Part shown: in pieces, positions 9,905 to 18,147 of the stretch
Layout: each line of letters begins with the position of its first letter
How positions within the stretch are numbered: position 1 is the first letter of the stretch
Source: Agaricicola taiwanensis
Lineage (GTDB): Bacteria > Pseudomonadota > Alphaproteobacteria > Rhizobiales > Methylopilaceae
DNA length: 64,000 nucleotides
NCBI RefSeq assembly: GCF_014635245.1
Contig: NZ_BMCP01000001.1
Span: 434,001-498,000, forward strand
Reading direction: 5' to 3'
Notes under the pieces: model-generated
Database searches by the model: none
What the model was told of the DNA's origin: nothing
Seen by the model: the letters and a program-made list of their open reading frames with translations, nothing else
Made by a program: the position numbers and the translations under genes

Positions 9905-10696
9905 ATGTGCCGTTGGGTCGCCTATCGTGGGCAGCCTGTGTTGCTGTCCAGCGTCATCACTGAGCCGAGCCACTCACTCATCCATCAAAGCCTTCATGCC
10001 TTGGAAGCCAAGACCGAGACCAATGGCGACGGCTTTGGCGTGGGCTGGTATGGCGAACATCATGAGCCTGGCCTTTACAAGGAGCTGCGCCCAGCATGGG
10101 GCGATGAAAACCTGTCGCATCTGGCACGGCAGATCCGGTCCAAACTCTTCTTCGCGCATATCCGCGCCGCCACCGGCACCGCCACCAGTCGCGCCAATTG
10201 CCATCCATTCTCGCATGGCCGGTTCATGTTCATGCATAACGGCCAGATCGGCGGATGGTCCAGGCTGCGTCGGTCCATCGAGGCCATGATCCCGGACGAG
10301 CTCTATAACGATCGCCAGGGCACGACCGACAGCGAGGCGATCTTCCTGGCGGCGCTGGCACAACACGCGGCCAAGGATCCTGCCGGAGCCATGGGCCGCG
10401 TGTTGTCGGAGATCGTCAGGCTGATGCAGGCGGCAGGCATAACGCAAGCCTTGCGCTTCGCCGCGGTGATGGCTGATGGACGCGACATCTGGGCATTTCG
10501 CTGGTCCACCGATCTGAAGTCGCCGACCCTCTATTGGAAACAGATCGACGGCGCCTTGATTGTCGTGTCGGAGCCGCTGGACGAAAGCCCCGGCAACTGG
10601 AGGATGGTTCCCGAGGGCAACATGCTGATGGCGCTCGGCGACAGCGCGCCGGTGATCAAGCCGTTCATGGTGGAGATGCCGCGAGCTGTCGCCTGA
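9905..10696 (+). CDS. Class II glutamine amidotransferase
   Basis: A 263-residue Ntn-type amidotransferase. Cys2 (MCRWVAYRG) becomes the N-terminal nucleophile after Met removal. Glutamine-pocket motifs are NGDGFGVGWYGE, FFAHIRAATGTATSRANCHPF and FMHNGQIGGW. It resembles the stand-alone YafJ/EgtC type, without a synthase domain, so the ammonia acceptor is unknown. It lies just upstream of the urea-uptake operon on the same strand but is separated from it by 192 bp with dyads and a sigma-54 promoter, so it is probably a separate unit. The 183-bp upstream region is AT-rich and contains several TCGCA repeats. Confidence 0.88.
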   Translation: MCRWVAYRGQPVLLSSVITEPSHSLIHQSLHALEAKTETNGDGFGVGWYGEHHEPGLYKELRPAWGDENLSHLARQIRSKLFFAHIRAATGTATSRANCHPFSHGRFMFMHNGQIGGWSRLRRSIEAMIPDELYNDRQGTTDSEAIFLAALAQHAAKDPAGAMGRVLSEIVRLMQAAGITQALRFAAVMADGRDIWAFRWSTDLKSPTLYWKQIDGALIVVSEPLDESPGNWRMVPEGNMLMALGDSAPVIKPFMVEMPRAVA

Positions 10697-10731
10697 TGTG
10701 CTCGGCTTGAATGCAACAATGCCTGAAATTG

Positions 10732-10782
10732 TGCAACTGCCCAGGGACTGGGCAGTTGCAGACCGTGCAGATAACGGTCTGC
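10732..10782 (+). promoter_or_regulatory. Two adjoining perfect dyads upstream of the urtA sigma-54 promoter
   Basis: A perfect 13-bp inverted repeat (TGCAACTGCCCAG / CTGGGCAGTTGCA, 3-nt centre) spans 10732-10760. A second, 9 bp each side (GCAGACCGT / ACGGTCTGC, 7-nt centre), spans 10758-10782, sharing the TGCA junction. A weaker TGCAA...TGCA pair precedes them at 10712-10735. They lie about 40-110 bp upstream of the -24 element, a normal distance for enhancer sites of a sigma-54 activator such as NtrC. They do not match the NtrC consensus exactly. There is no T tract, so the larger one is not a classic terminator of the amidotransferase gene. Confidence 0.55.
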
Positions 10783-10818
10783 CAAAAAATGAGTCGATGA
10801 ATCAGTCCTGAAAGGGAT

Positions 10819-10834
10819 TGGCACGAGCCTTGCT
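10819..10834 (+). promoter_or_regulatory. Sigma-54 (RpoN) -24/-12 promoter of the urt-ure operon
   Basis: TGGCACGAGCCTTGCT matches the RpoN consensus (TGGCAC-N5-TTGCW) at every conserved position. The GG and GC dinucleotides are separated by the required 10 bp. It ends 54 bp before the urtA start codon. It implies nitrogen-limited transcription activated by an NtrC-type enhancer-binding protein. Confidence 0.9.
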
Positions 10835-10888
10835 GAGAAGGCCCTGCGGGACCGGCAGAAAGCCGCCCCAGGGATCAGAGAGGCATCA

Positions 10889-12187
10889 ATGCTATCGACA
10901 TTTGCAAAAGCAGCGAAAGGCATCAGCACGTTCGCGGCGGCGGCGCTCGTCGCGGGATCGGTAACCGCGGCCTCCGCGCAGGAAACCATCAAGGTCGGCG
11001 TCCTGCACTCGCTCTCCGGCACCATGGCTATCAGCGAAACCACGCTGAAGGACGTCATGCTCATGCTCATCGACGAGCAGAACAAGAAGGGCGGCCTCCT
11101 GGGCAAGAAACTCGAGGCTGTCGTTGTCGATCCCGCGTCCAACTGGCCGCTGTTCGCGGAAAAGGCCCGCGAGCTGATCGCGCAGGAAAATGTCGCGGCG
11201 GTCTTCGGCTGCTGGACCTCGGTGTCCCGCAAGTCCGTCCTGCCCGTGTTCAAGGAGCTCAACTCGATCCTCTTCTACCCCGTCCAGTACGAGGGTGAGG
11301 AAAGCGAGAAGAACGTGTTCTACACCGGTGCCGCCCCCAACCAGCAGGCGATCCCGGCGGTGGATTATCTTGAGAAGGAAGAGGGCGTGGAGCGCTGGGT
11401 GCTGGCCGGCACCGATTATGTCTATCCGCGCACGACCAACAAGATCCTCGAAGCCTACCTGAAGGGTAAGGGCGTCAAGGACGAGGACATCATGATCAAC
11501 TACACGCCCTTCGGTCATTCCGACTGGCAGACGATCGTGTCCGACATCAAGAAGTTTGGTTCATCAGGCAAGAAGACCGCTGTCGTCTCCACCATCAACG
11601 GTGACGCCAACGTGCCCTTCTATAAGGAATTGGCCAACCAGGGCGTGAAGGCGACCGATATTCCGGTCGTGGCCTTCTCCGTCGGTGAGGAAGAGCTCGC
11701 TGGCATTGATACCGGTCCGCTGGTCGGCCATCTCGCCGCCTGGAACTACTTTCAATCGATCGACACGCCCGCCAATGAAGCTTTCATCAAGGAATGGCAG
11801 GCCTATACCAAGAACTCCGAGCGCGTGACCAACGATCCCATGGAAGCCCACGTCATCGGCTTCAACATGTGGGTGAAGGCGGTCGAGAAGGCCGGCACCA
11901 CCGACACCGACAAGGTCATCGACGCCATCGTCGGCATCAAGGTTCCGAACCTGACCGGCGGGACCAGCGAAATGCTGCCGAACCACCACATCACCAAGCC
12001 TGTCTTCATCGGCGAGGTGAACGCCGAAGGTCAGTTCGACGTGGTCTGGAACACCGATGACCTGGTGCCCGGCGACGCCTGGTCCGACTTCCTCGAGGGT
12101 TCCAAGGACCTGGAAGCCGATTGGGTCTCCAAAAAGTGCGGCAACTTCAACACCAAAACCGGCAAGTGCGGCGGTCAGGCAAGCTGA
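10889..12187 (+). CDS. urtA: Urea ABC transporter, periplasmic substrate-binding protein
   Basis: Binds urea in the periplasm and delivers it to UrtBCDE. The 432-residue precursor has a signal peptide ending near ASA (residues 1-30). The mature protein matches UrtA: IKVGVLHSLSGTMAISETTL, VAAVFGCWTSVSRKSVLPVF, LFYPVQYEGEESEKNVFYTG and WVLAGTDYVYPRTTN. It is the first gene of a 13-gene operon and lies 55 bp after a sigma-54 promoter. Two strong hairpins separate it from urtB, which would favour the high binding-protein level usual for such systems. Confidence 0.96.
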   Translation: MLSTFAKAAKGISTFAAAALVAGSVTAASAQETIKVGVLHSLSGTMAISETTLKDVMLMLIDEQNKKGGLLGKKLEAVVVDPASNWPLFAEKARELIAQENVAAVFGCWTSVSRKSVLPVFKELNSILFYPVQYEGEESEKNVFYTGAAPNQQAIPAVDYLEKEEGVERWVLAGTDYVYPRTTNKILEAYLKGKGVKDEDIMINYTPFGHSDWQTIVSDIKKFGSSGKKTAVVSTINGDANVPFYKELANQGVKATDIPVVAFSVGEEELAGIDTGPLVGHLAAWNYFQSIDTPANEAFIKEWQAYTKNSERVTNDPMEAHVIGFNMWVKAVEKAGTTDTDKVIDAIVGIKVPNLTGGTSEMLPNHHITKPVFIGEVNAEGQFDVVWNTDDLVPGDAWSDFLEGSKDLEADWVSKKCGNFNTKTGKCGGQAS

Positions 12188-12193
12188 TCGCCT

Positions 12194-12235
12194 GAGCTGG
12201 GTCCGGAAGGAGGCGCTCCTTCCGGTGCCCAGCTC
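12194..12235 (+). other. Strong mRNA hairpin after urtA
   Basis: Arms GAGCTGGG-CCGGAAGGA and TCCTTCCGG-CCCAGCTC form a 17-bp stem broken only by a small internal bulge, with a 5-nt loop. There is no T tract, so it is more likely a 3'-end stabiliser of the urtA segment than a full terminator. It starts 7 bp after the urtA stop. Confidence 0.7.
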
Positions 12236-12252
12236 TCCACCTGCCGGTCCTG

Positions 12253-12286
12253 CGGACGGCGGCTGACCGGGGGACGCCGCCGTCCG
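12253..12286 (+). other. Second hairpin between urtA and urtB
   Basis: A perfect 11-bp inverted repeat (CGGACGGCGGC / GCCGCCGTCCG) with a 12-nt loop ends 30 bp before the urtB start. With the preceding hairpin it makes a tandem structured spacer likely to lower downstream transcript abundance relative to urtA. Confidence 0.6.
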
Positions 12287-12316
12287 ACACTTCCCCATCG
12301 CGCCAAACAGGTTTCC

Positions 12317-13963
12317 ATGTCGCTGCTGTCGTTCCGAGCTTTTCACCATCTCACCCGCGCCCTGGGCCGTTCCGTCAGGTTCTGCGCCTTGGCGGGCCTT
12401 GTGGTGCTCGCCTTGGCGCCGTCTGTCCATGCCGAACCGGTTGACGATGCGCTCGCGGCTTTCGCGGCGGACGGTTTCGACGACACGCAGAAGGGCATCG
12501 ATATCCTCGTCTCGTCGGGACATGACAGCGCCGAGGCCATTCTGGCCGCGCTGTCGGCCGGCAAGCTGATGGTCCGCAACGACGACAAAGCTCTCTTCAT
12601 CGAGGGCAAGGCTGGGGCTTTCACCGACGCACGCACCGGCGCTTCCGCAAGCGTGGACGCGGCCAAACTGAAGGTCGTGCGCCTCAACAACCGGCTCCGT
12701 CGCTCGGTCCAAGCCGCGCTGGGTGCGGTGACGCTGCAGGCGCCGTCGCCCGCACGCCGCATTGCTGCCGCCCGTGCCGTGCAGCGGTCGCGTGATCCGG
12801 CCGCCCTGCCGGCGGTCGATGCGGCGCTGGCCAGGGAAACCGACAACGGTGCCAGGGCCGCTCTCCAAACCGCGCGTGCCGCCATCATCGTGGCCGCAAA
12901 GGACGCGCCGGAAGCTGAACGCATCGCGGCGGTCGAGCTCATCGCGGCCGAAGCCAACCCCGATGCTGCAGCTCTCCTCCGTTCGGTGCAGGCAGACGCG
13001 CCGCAGGCCCTGCGCACCGCCGCGGAAGAAGGCATCGCCGGCATCGAGCGCTCGCTCGCCTTCTGGAACGCCATGCAGAACGTCACCTACGGCATCAGCC
13101 TGGGCTCGGTCCTGCTGCTGGCTGCCATTGGGCTCGCCATCACCTTCGGCGTCATGGGCGTCATCAACATGGCCCATGGCGAGATGGTCATGATCGGCGC
13201 CTACACCACCTACGTGGTGCAGGACCTGATCCGCGATCACGCGCCGCAGCTCTTTGGCTCCTCCCTTTTCTTCGCCATTCCACTCGCCTTCCTCGTCTCC
13301 GGCGCCGTGGGCGTCGCCATCGAGCGCGGCGTCATCCGCTTCCTCTATGGCCGCCCGCTGGAAACGCTGCTGGCCACCTGGGGCATCTCGCTGATCTTGC
13401 AACAGGCGGTGCGCACCATCTTCGGCCCCTCCAACCGCGAGGTGGGCACGCCGGACTGGATGAGCGGCGCCTTCCAGCTCGGCGGCCTCAGCCTCACCTA
13501 CAACCGCGTCGCCATCGTCATCTTCGCGATGCTGGTCTTCGCGGCGCTGCTGCTCGTGCTGAAGAAGACCACCCTGGGCCTCCAGGTCCGCGCCGTCACC
13601 CAGAACCGCCGCATGGCCTCCTCCATGGGCATCCGCACCGACTTTGTCGACGCCATGACGTTCGGTCTTGGCTCGGGCGTTGCCGGCATTGCGGGCGTCG
13701 CCCTCAGCCAGATCGACAACGTCAGCCCCAACCTCGGCCAAGGCTACATCATCGACAGCTTCATGGTGGTGGTCTTCGGCGGCGTCGGAAATCTCTGGGG
13801 CACCCTCGTCGGCGCGCTGACACTTGGCGTCGCCAACAAGTTCCTGGAGCCCTATGCCGGCGCCGTTCTCGGCAAGATCATCCTGCTCGTTGCCATCATC
13901 CTCTTCATCCAGAAGCGGCCGAGAGGCCTGTTTGCCCTGAAGGGCCGCGCGGTGGAGGCGTGA
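12317..13963 (+). CDS. urtB: Urea ABC transporter permease UrtB
   Basis: Inner-membrane permease of the branched-chain-amino-acid transporter type. The 548-residue protein has a signal/anchor (residues about 13-40) and a 200-residue Ala-rich soluble domain usual for UrtB. The LivH-like permease part begins near VTYGISLGSVLLLAAIGLAITFGVMGVINMAHGEM and continues to LGKIILLVAIILFIQKRPRGLF. It pairs with UrtC. One base separates its stop from the urtC start, so the two are probably translated together. Confidence 0.95.
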   Translation: MSLLSFRAFHHLTRALGRSVRFCALAGLVVLALAPSVHAEPVDDALAAFAADGFDDTQKGIDILVSSGHDSAEAILAALSAGKLMVRNDDKALFIEGKAGAFTDARTGASASVDAAKLKVVRLNNRLRRSVQAALGAVTLQAPSPARRIAAARAVQRSRDPAALPAVDAALARETDNGARAALQTARAAIIVAAKDAPEAERIAAVELIAAEANPDAAALLRSVQADAPQALRTAAEEGIAGIERSLAFWNAMQNVTYGISLGSVLLLAAIGLAITFGVMGVINMAHGEMVMIGAYTTYVVQDLIRDHAPQLFGSSLFFAIPLAFLVSGAVGVAIERGVIRFLYGRPLETLLATWGISLILQQAVRTIFGPSNREVGTPDWMSGAFQLGGLSLTYNRVAIVIFAMLVFAALLLVLKKTTLGLQVRAVTQNRRMASSMGIRTDFVDAMTFGLGSGVAGIAGVALSQIDNVSPNLGQGYIIDSFMVVVFGGVGNLWGTLVGALTLGVANKFLEPYAGAVLGKIILLVAIILFIQKRPRGLFALKGRAVEA

Positions 13964-13964
13964 C

Positions 13965-15104
13965 ATGCTGACTGTGAAACTCATCGATCGCTATGGCGCG
14001 GTCTTTATCGCAGTCCTTGCGGCAGCGGCCGTGATCGTGCCCTTCTGCAACCTGGCGATCGAGCCGGGATCCGCCTTCCACATCCCGGATTATCTTCTGC
14101 CGCTCATCGGCAAGTATCTCTGCTTTGCCCTGCTGGCGATCTCCATCGACCTGATCTGGGGCTACTGCGGCATCCTCTCGCTCGGCCATGGCGCCTTCTT
14201 CGCCCTCGGCGGCTACGCCATGGGCATGTATCTCATGCGCCAGATCGGACCGCGCGGTGTCTACGGCCATCCGATCCTGCCTGACTTCATGGTGTTCCTG
14301 AACTTTCAGGATCTTCCGTGGTTCTGGCTGGGCTTCGACAGCTTCCTCTTCGCCATGGTCATGGTGCTGCTGGTGCCGGGCGTGCTCGCCTTCGTGTTCG
14401 GCTGGTTCGCCTTCCGCAGCCGCGTCACCGGCGTCTATCTCTCCATCATCACCCAAGCCATGACCTTCGCGCTGATGCTGGCCTTCTTCCGCAACGACAT
14501 GGGCTTCGGCGGCAACAACGGCCTGACCGACTTCAAGGACATCCTCGGCTTCTCGGTCCAGGCGGGCGAAACGCGGGCGGTGCTGTTCGCGCTTTCGGCG
14601 GCGGCGCTCGGGCTCGGCTATCTCCTCTGCCGCTATGTCGTCACCTCCAAGCTCGGCAAGGTTCTGGTCGCGGTACGGGACGCCGAAAGCCGCACGCGCT
14701 TCCTCGGTTACCGGGTGGAGAACTACAAGCTCGCGGTCTTCGTCCTCTCGGCCATGCTGGCCGGCCTCGCCGGCGCGCTCTACGTGCCGCAGGTCGGCAT
14801 CATCAATCCCAGCGAATTCGCGCCCGCCAATTCCATCGAAGCGGTCATCTGGGTCGCCGTCGGCGGCCGCGGCACGCTTGTCGGCGCCGCCCTTGGCGCT
14901 TTGGTCGTGAACGTCGGCAAGAGTTGGTTCACCGGCGCCATACCCGAATTCTGGCTTTTTGCTCTCGGCGCGCTCTTCGTGGTGGTCACGCTGTTCCTGC
15001 CCAAGGGCATTCTTGGCACGCTGCAGGACTATCTCGGCCACCCGAAGGCGGCGAAGCCCGCACCCGAACCTGATGGCGCCGCCGTGGCGCATCCCGCGGA
15101 GTGA
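13965..15104 (+). CDS. urtC: Urea ABC transporter permease UrtC
   Basis: Second membrane subunit of the urea importer (379 residues, LivM type). Recognisable segments are LICFALLAISIDLIWGYCGI-like region near residue 45 (YLCFALLAISIDLIWGYCGI), LSLGHGAFFALGGYAMGMYL, the YLSIITQAMTFALMLAFFRNDMG helix and RVENYKLAVFVLSAMLAGLAGALYVPQVG. About eight to ten membrane segments are visible. Its end abuts urtD, whose ribosome binding site lies inside the urtC 3' end. Confidence 0.94.
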   Translation: MLTVKLIDRYGAVFIAVLAAAAVIVPFCNLAIEPGSAFHIPDYLLPLIGKYLCFALLAISIDLIWGYCGILSLGHGAFFALGGYAMGMYLMRQIGPRGVYGHPILPDFMVFLNFQDLPWFWLGFDSFLFAMVMVLLVPGVLAFVFGWFAFRSRVTGVYLSIITQAMTFALMLAFFRNDMGFGGNNGLTDFKDILGFSVQAGETRAVLFALSAAALGLGYLLCRYVVTSKLGKVLVAVRDAESRTRFLGYRVENYKLAVFVLSAMLAGLAGALYVPQVGIINPSEFAPANSIEAVIWVAVGGRGTLVGAALGALVVNVGKSWFTGAIPEFWLFALGALFVVVTLFLPKGILGTLQDYLGHPKAAKPAPEPDGAAVAHPAE

Positions 15105-15109
15105 CTGCC

Positions 15110-15862
15110 ATGGATGCCTCCGTTACGCCGGCCCTGCTCTACCTCGATGATGTCTCCGTCACCTTTGACGGGTTCCGCGCCCTCAACAGCCTGTCCCTCG
15201 TGATCGAGCATGCCGAGATGCGGGCCATCATCGGCCCCAATGGCGCCGGCAAGACCACCATGATGGACGTCATCACGGGAAAGACGCGTCCCGACACGGG
15301 CGAGGTCATGTTCGACGGCCATCATGATCTGACCCGGATCGATGAGGCCGGCATTGCCGAACTCGGCATCGGCCGCAAGTTCCAGACCCCGACGGTCTTC
15401 GACATGCTCACGGTCGAGGACAACATCCTGCTGGCGTTGAAATCCGACCGGCGCCCGCTCGCCTCGCTGTTGGAGAAGCTGACTTCGGCGCGCAAGGAGC
15501 GCGTCGACGAACTGCTGGAGCGAGTGCGCCTCAAGGATCACCGCCACCGCAAGGCCGGCAACCTCAGCCATGGCCAGAAACAATGGCTGGAGATCGGCAT
15601 GCTGTTGGCACAGGAGCCGAAGCTGCTCCTCGTCGATGAGCCCGCCGCCGGCATGACCGACCAGGAAACCGCCGACACCGCCGATCTCCTGCGCGAGATC
15701 GCGCAGACGCGCTCGGTGGTCGTGGTGGAGCATGACATGGTCTTCGTGCGGGATCTCGGCGTGAAGGTCACCTGCCTCCATGAGGGCTCGGTGCTGGCGG
15801 AGGGCCCGCTCGATGCGGTGAGCTCCAACGAACGCGTCATAGAAGTCTATCTGGGGCGGTGA
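15110..15862 (+). CDS. urtD: Urea ABC transporter ATP-binding protein UrtD
   Basis: One of two ATPases powering urea import (250 residues, LivG-like). Walker A is GPNGAGKTTMMDV, the signature LSHGQKQWLEIGMLL, Walker B LLLVDEPAAGMT, and the switch His is in VVVEHDM. The ATG at 15110 is preferred because GGAG lies 8 bp upstream. A GTG at 15101 overlapping the urtC stop is an in-frame alternative adding three residues. A 139-bp gap carrying a palindrome-ended repeat separates it from urtE. Confidence 0.95.
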   Translation: MDASVTPALLYLDDVSVTFDGFRALNSLSLVIEHAEMRAIIGPNGAGKTTMMDVITGKTRPDTGEVMFDGHHDLTRIDEAGIAELGIGRKFQTPTVFDMLTVEDNILLALKSDRRPLASLLEKLTSARKERVDELLERVRLKDHRHRKAGNLSHGQKQWLEIGMLLAQEPKLLLVDEPAAGMTDQETADTADLLREIAQTRSVVVVEHDMVFVRDLGVKVTCLHEGSVLAEGPLDAVSSNERVIEVYLGR

Positions 15863-15886
15863 GCAAGTCGGCGCGCGAATTACGGC

Positions 15887-15982
15887 CGTCATGCTCGCCC
15901 TTGTGGCGGGCATCCACGCCTTCGCGGCGTGAGCCGCCGGAAAAGGAATTCGTGAATGATCGGCACAAGGCCGATCATGACG
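15887..15982. repeat. Palindrome-ended intergenic repeat, copy 1 (urtD-urtE)
   Basis: A 96-bp element bounded by CGTCATG and its complement CATGACG. The left end continues GCTCGCCCTTGTGGCGGGC-ATCCACG, a hairpin, and the right end carries GCACAAGG. The layout matches the copy at 20246-20344: same end sequence, same inner hairpin, same ATCCACG motif, nearly the same length. Such REP/BIME-like elements are widespread in Hyphomicrobiales intergenic DNA. It leaves only 19 bp before urtE. Confidence 0.7.
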
Positions 15983-16001
15983 GAGATGGAAAGGCCTTAG
16001 G

Positions 16002-16697
16002 ATGCTGAACGTCCGCACCCTCGATCTTCACTACGGCGCCGCGCAGGCGCTCCGCGGCGTCGGCCTGGAGGCGAGGCCCGGAGAGGTCACCTGCGTCCTC
16101 GGCCGCAATGGTGTCGGCAAGACCTCGCTCCTGCGGGCCATCGTCGGCCATCGTCCGATCTCAAGCGGCGAGATCTCGCTCGATGGCCGCGACATCAGCC
16201 GGCTTAAATCCTTCGAACGGGCGCGGCTCGGCGTCGCCTATGTCCCGCAGGGGCGTGAGATCTTTCCGCTCCTCACGGTGAAGGAGAACCTGGAGACCGG
16301 CTATGCGCCGCTGCCGCGCGGCAAGCGCAGCATTCCTGATGAAATCTTCGAACTTTTCCCCGTCCTGAAATCCATGCTGTCGCGGCGGGGCGGTGATCTC
16401 TCAGGCGGTCAGCAGCAGCAACTGGCCATCGGCCGCGCGCTGGTCACCCGGCCCAGGCTTCTCGTGCTCGATGAACCCACGGAGGGCATTCAGCCCTCCA
16501 TCATCAAGGACATCGGCCGCGCCATCACCTACTTGCGCGACAAGGGCGATATGGCCATCGTGCTGGTGGAGCAATATTTCGATTTCGCCCGTGAACTGGC
16601 CGATCGCTTCATCGTCATGGAACGTGGCGAGGTGATCGCCAGCGGCGATCGCGCGGCCCTTGAAGGTGATGATGTACGTCAGCGTCTGGCCCTCTGA
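16002..16697 (+). CDS. urtE: Urea ABC transporter ATP-binding protein UrtE
   Basis: Second ATPase of the urea importer (231 residues, LivF-like). Walker A is GRNGVGKTSLLRAIVG, the signature LSGGQQQQLAIGRAL, Walker B LLVLDEPTEGIQPSII, and the switch region VLVEQYFDFA. The 3' end overlaps the ureD start region by roughly 25-30 bp, physically joining uptake and catabolism genes. The AAGG before the ATG is weakly spaced. Confidence 0.95.
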   Translation: MLNVRTLDLHYGAAQALRGVGLEARPGEVTCVLGRNGVGKTSLLRAIVGHRPISSGEISLDGRDISRLKSFERARLGVAYVPQGREIFPLLTVKENLETGYAPLPRGKRSIPDEIFELFPVLKSMLSRRGGDLSGGQQQQLAIGRALVTRPRLLVLDEPTEGIQPSIIKDIGRAITYLRDKGDMAIVLVEQYFDFARELADRFIVMERGEVIASGDRAALEGDDVRQRLAL

Positions 16698-17511
16698 GGA
16701 TCTGTCCCGGCGCCAGCGCTCCCATGGTCGTATCGCACTCACGGTCCAGAGGTTCGGCAGCGTGACCCGCGTGGCGCAGCTCCATGAAAGCGGACCATCG
16801 CGGCTGCGCCTGCCGCGCATCGGCGGGGACGGGCTCGAGGCGGTGCTCATCAACACCGGCGGCGGCATCGCCAGCGGTGACCGCTACGACATGGATTTCG
16901 AGGTGAGACCGGGCGCCCAACTCACGGTCACGACGCCGGGGGCCGAGAAGGTCTATCGCTCCGAGGGGCCGCTCGCCCGGATGGCCGTCGGCATGACGGT
17001 GGCGGAAGATGCGAGCCTTGCATGGCTGCCGCAAGAAACCATCCTCTTCAACGAGGCGCGTCTGAAGCGTTCATTCGATGTCGACCTTGATCCGACGAGC
17101 CGGTTCCTGATGGCCGAGCTGACCGTCTTTGGCCGCGCCGCCTTCGCCGAGGAACAAGTGACAACCGGCCACTTTGAGGACCGCTGGCGGATCCGGCGCG
17201 GCGGCCGTCTCCTTTATGCCGACACCCTTCGGTTCACAGGTCCCATCTCGGAGTGGCTGGCCCGCCCTTCCGTCGCCGCCGGCGCCAAGGCGATGGCGAC
17301 CGTGCTTTATGTCGCTCCCGATGCGGAGGGCCGTCTGGAGGAGACGCGTGCGATCCTCGAGCAGGCGGCACCCGCCGCGGCGGCGACAGCCTGGAACGGC
17401 ATGCTGATCGCCCGCTTTCTGTCGCCCACCATTGCCGAGCTGCGCCGCCATGTGGTCCATTTCGTCACCCGTTTGCGCAGCCAATCCATGCCCCGCGTCT
17501 GGCAGACCTGA
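16669..17511 (+). CDS. ureD: Urease accessory protein UreD
   Basis: Urease assembly scaffold that, with UreF and UreG, delivers nickel to the apoenzyme. The family pattern is clear: RRQRSHGRIALTVQ, LHESGPSRLRLPR, AVLINTGGGIASGDRYDMDF, TVTTPGAEKVYRS and LPQETILFNEARL. Starts at TTG 16660, GTG 16666, ATG 16669 and ATG 16672 are all in frame. The AAGG at 16663-16666 sits too close for ideal spacing, so the exact start is unresolved. About 281 residues. It overlaps urtE and is followed 15 bp later by ureAB. Confidence 0.93.
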   Translation: MMYVSVWPSEDLSRRQRSHGRIALTVQRFGSVTRVAQLHESGPSRLRLPRIGGDGLEAVLINTGGGIASGDRYDMDFEVRPGAQLTVTTPGAEKVYRSEGPLARMAVGMTVAEDASLAWLPQETILFNEARLKRSFDVDLDPTSRFLMAELTVFGRAAFAEEQVTTGHFEDRWRIRRGGRLLYADTLRFTGPISEWLARPSVAAGAKAMATVLYVAPDAEGRLEETRAILEQAAPAAAATAWNGMLIARFLSPTIAELRRHVVHFVTRLRSQSMPRVWQT

Positions 17512-17526
17512 AATGAAGAGGCCCGC

Positions 17527-18147
17527 ATGAATCTGACCCCTCGCGAGAAGGACAAGCTTCTGGTGGCCATGGCGGCCATGGTCGCCCGCCGCAGGCTCGA
17601 ACGCGGCGTGAAGCTCAATCACCCGGAAGCGGTCGCGCTCATCACCGACACGGTGGTGGAGGGCGCGCGCGATGGCCGCTCGGTGGCGGATCTCATGGAG
17701 GCGGGCGCCAATGTGCTGAGCGCGGATCAGGTCATGGAGGGCATCGCCGAGATGATCCATGACATCCAGGTGGAGGCGACCTTTCCCGATGGCACCAAGC
17801 TTGTCACCGTACATCATCCCATCCGGGGAGCCCCGTCGAAGGAGGTGCCCGGCGAAGTGACGGCGGCGGAAGGCGAGATCACGTTCAACGAGGGCGCCGA
17901 GCGCGTGACGCTGACGGTGGCCAACACAGGCGACCGGCCGATCCAGGTCGGCAGCCACTACCACTTTTTCGAAACCAACGCGGCCCTCTCGTTCGAACGC
18001 GATCGGGCGCGCGGCTTCCGCCTCGACATTGCGCCCGGCACGGCCGTGCGCTTCGAACCCGGCGCCACCCGTGACGTTACGCTGGTGCCTCTTTCCGGCA
18101 AGCGGGAGGTCTATGGCTTCCGCGGCGATGTAATGGGGAAACTCTGA
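17527..18147 (+). CDS. ureAB: Fused urease gamma-beta subunit (UreAB)
   Basis: One 206-residue frame covers both small urease subunits. Residues 1 to about 100 are UreA (gamma): [59 protein letters not shown]. Residues about 105-206 are UreB (beta): [68 protein letters not shown]. No stop or frameshift lies between them. In most Hyphomicrobiales they are separate genes; a gamma-beta fusion is best known from Helicobacter UreA. The last base overlaps the next start (TGATG). Confidence 0.95.
   Translation: MNLTPREKDKLLVAMAAMVARRRLERGVKLNHPEAVALITDTVVEGARDGRSVADLMEAGANVLSADQVMEGIAEMIHDIQVEATFPDGTKLVTVHHPIRGAPSKEVPGEVTAAEGEITFNEGAERVTLTVANTGDRPIQVGSHYHFFETNAALSFERDRARGFRLDIAPGTAVRFEPGATRDVTLVPLSGKREVYGFRGDVMGKL

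Noticed and set aside
11564-13984. 806-codon open frame antisense to urtA and urtB
   Set aside because: It lies opposite well-defined transporter genes. The product is low-complexity, rich in Asp, Gly, His and Arg, as expected of antisense frames in GC-rich DNA. No domain is visible.
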